Positions 62,657-64,000 of a DNA stretch of 64,000 bases are shown one piece after another. The DNA is from Acidobacteriaceae bacterium TAA 166 (GTDB lineage Bacteria > Acidobacteriota > Terriglobia > Terriglobales > Acidobacteriaceae), in contig ATWD01000001.1 of assembly GCA_000421065.1 (NCBI GenBank), positions 2,410,001 to 2,474,000 of the forward strand, read 5' to 3'. The notes under the pieces were generated by a model. The model ran no database searches. It was given only the letters and a program-made list of their open reading frames with translations, and was not told the origin of the DNA. How positions within the stretch are numbered: the stretch's first letter is position 1; each line of letters opens with the position of its first letter. A program made the position numbers and the translations under genes.

Positions 62657-64000
62657 ATGTTTCGATCTTTTTTCCTGTCTCTCTGCATCATCGGCATTGC
62701 TTCTGTTTCCCTAGGGCAGCAACACCATCACCACGGCGGCGAGGGCGTTCCGGACGAGGCCCTCGCAAAGCTCGGCACAGTCCACTTCCCGATCTCATGC
62801 AATCCGTCGGTTCAGGCTCCGTTTGAGCGTGGCATCGCCATGCTTCATTCGTTCTGGTACGAAGAAGCCCGCAACCAGTTCGCCTCCGTCGCCCACTCCG
62901 ACCCTTCCTGTGCGATGGCGCAGTGGGGACTCGCCATGACAGAGTGGCGACCCTTCTGGGATGGCATGCCGGACGATCGACGCAAGGCGGGTGTGGAGGA
63001 GATCGATCAAGCGACATCTCTCTCTCCCAAGACCGATCGCGAGCGCCGCTATGTCGCCGCATTGAGCGCCTACCTGCACGCAAACCCGAATGAAAATGCC
63101 CGGGCCGTGGGCAGGTACGCAGCGGCCATGGGAGATCTGCGCCAGGCATATCCCGACGATGTCGAAGCTCTCGCCTTCTACGGCCTCGGACTCTCCTCGG
63201 CAGCCCTTCTGGATATGCAGGATCCCATCGCAGCCGACCGCCGGGCGCTGGCCGTATTGATGCCCGGCTTTCAGGCTCACCCGGACCACCCTGGATTCGC
63301 GCACTACATCATCCACACCTGCGATAACCCGCAGCTCGCTCGAGAGGCCTTGCCAGCCGCTGAAAAGTATGCGGCCATCGCACCCGCCTCCGCGCATGCG
63401 CTTCATATGCCCGGCCACATCTTCGCCCGGCTTGGCATGTGGAAGGAAGACATCGCGGCGAACCTGGATTCTGTGAACGCCTCGGAGCTAGCCGCGAAAG
63501 ACCATCTCGACGGAGTCGCGCACGAGATGCACGCATATGAGTTTCTGCTCTACGCCTATCTGCAGGAGGGTGAGGACGCGCGGGCTCGGAAGATCTACGA
63601 GTATACGGACCCCATGATTCAACATCTGGCGTCCATTCCCGGCATCCAGAAGGACGGCATGTATATGTTCACCTCGTACATGCAGGCAGAGTTCCCCTCG
63701 ATCTATCATCTGGAGCGCCACGAGTGGAAGGACGTGCTGGCGATTCCAGAGCCGGAGCATCCGCTGGTTTCATCGACCTACTTCCTTCTCTGGGCGCAGG
63801 CCATCGCTGCCGGCCATCTGCGGGACGCAGATGCCACCGATCGGGCTGTAGCGAGGGCCCAGTCGATCTATAAATCGGTCGAAGCGGAGGGTTCTCCCAT
63901 CTCGGCCGAGATTCATGCGACGTTTACGACCATGCAGGCGTGGCAGAGCTACGCGCACCACAGGGATACGGATGCGCTTGCGAAGATCTCCGCAGCCGCG
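62657..64000 (+). CDS. Exported TPR-type protein with His-rich N-terminus (3' end outside window)
   Basis: An open frame of 448 codons from the ATG at 62657 to the last base of the window without a stop. A signal peptide (FRSFFLSLCIIGIASVSLG) is followed by QQHHHHGG, a possible metal-binding start of the mature chain, then a helical repeat protein: FERGIAMLHSFWYEEARNQF and DPSCAMAQWGLAMTEWRPFW, and later HPGFAHYIIHTCDNPQLARE and ALHMPGHIFARLGMWKEDIA. These resemble TPR-like secreted proteins common in acidobacteria and bacteroidetes. The AT-rich ribosome binding region has no clear Shine-Dalgarno. The function is unknown. Confidence 0.85.
   Translation, partial: MFRSFFLSLCIIGIASVSLGQQHHHHGGEGVPDEALAKLGTVHFPISCNPSVQAPFERGIAMLHSFWYEEARNQFASVAHSDPSCAMAQWGLAMTEWRPFWDGMPDDRRKAGVEEIDQATSLSPKTDRERRYVAALSAYLHANPNENARAVGRYAAAMGDLRQAYPDDVEALAFYGLGLSSAALLDMQDPIAADRRALAVLMPGFQAHPDHPGFAHYIIHTCDNPQLAREALPAAEKYAAIAPASAHALHMPGHIFARLGMWKEDIAANLDSVNASELAAKDHLDGVAHEMHAYEFLLYAYLQEGEDARARKIYEYTDPMIQHLASIPGIQKDGMYMFTSYMQAEFPSIYHLERHEWKDVLAIPEPEHPLVSSTYFLLWAQAIAAGHLRDADATDRAVARAQSIYKSVEAEGSPISAEIHATFTTMQAWQSYAHHRDTDALAKISAAA

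Overview
The window is high-GC DNA packed with genes on both strands. It very probably comes from an acidobacterium of the Acidobacteriaceae/Terriglobales group. The signs are three Oar-like TonB-dependent receptors of more than 1000 residues with an N-terminal carboxypeptidase-regulatory-like domain, a FG-GAP/Ig-like repeat secreted protein, many carbohydrate-active and periplasmic enzymes, and a membrane-bound protein with a cyclase-type N-terminal domain. This placement is inferred from gene families; there is no rRNA or other marker to confirm it. I saw no tRNA, rRNA, CRISPR array or insertion sequence.

Layout. 1-5.5 kb: the tail of an unidentified gene, then a four-gene efflux operon (TolC-type outer membrane factor, YtcA-like lipoprotein, MdtN-like adaptor, MdtO-like FUSC permease). 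5.6-13.2 kb: an Oar-like receptor with a near-consensus promoter, then a PepSY-TM protein and a siderophore-type TonB receptor that look like one iron-uptake unit. 13.6-16.4 kb: htpG and a DNA alkyltransferase. 16.7-40.5 kb: a polysaccharide-oriented region with a rhamnogalacturonan acetylesterase-like SGNH hydrolase, two Oar-like receptors, a Cys-type sulfatase, a GH106-like rhamnosidase, a debranching-type glycosidase and an esterase. Interleaved with these are an isolated ketosynthase/ACP pair, a membrane-anchored putative regulator divergent from a receptor gene, a formaldehyde dehydrogenase, a TonB-like protein and D-Ala-D-Ala ligase. 40.7-54.7 kb: a TetR regulator, a Tat-exported TIM-barrel protein, a J-domain coiled-coil protein, a Sel1 protein, a PilT-like ATPase, an SDR, the FG-GAP protein, an ArsR pseudogene, a DUF4440 protein, a family 2 glycosyltransferase and a small CxC protein. 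55.2-64 kb: a LysR/GNAT divergent pair, a FAD monooxygenase, rpiA, a PAP2-Wzi fusion and a TPR protein cut by the window end.

The most striking non-coding feature is a family of long, nested palindromic elements, called LHE here. There are 17 copies or remnants between 15.5 and 62.6 kb: eleven of about 160-240 bp and six short derivatives. Fourteen lie within about 25 nt of a stop codon, so they act, or at least sit, as 3'-end hairpins of unrelated genes. They are mosaics: two kinds of outer end, two orientations of the core, and a sub-hairpin present in only four copies whose stem base changes on both sides between copies. One copy supplies the last 16 codons and the stop codon of a flavoprotein gene, and others create false N-terminal extensions on neighbouring genes. 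A second, shorter repeat family has three copies.

Starts were chosen from ribosome binding sites and signal peptides, so several genes are given shorter than their maximal open frames.
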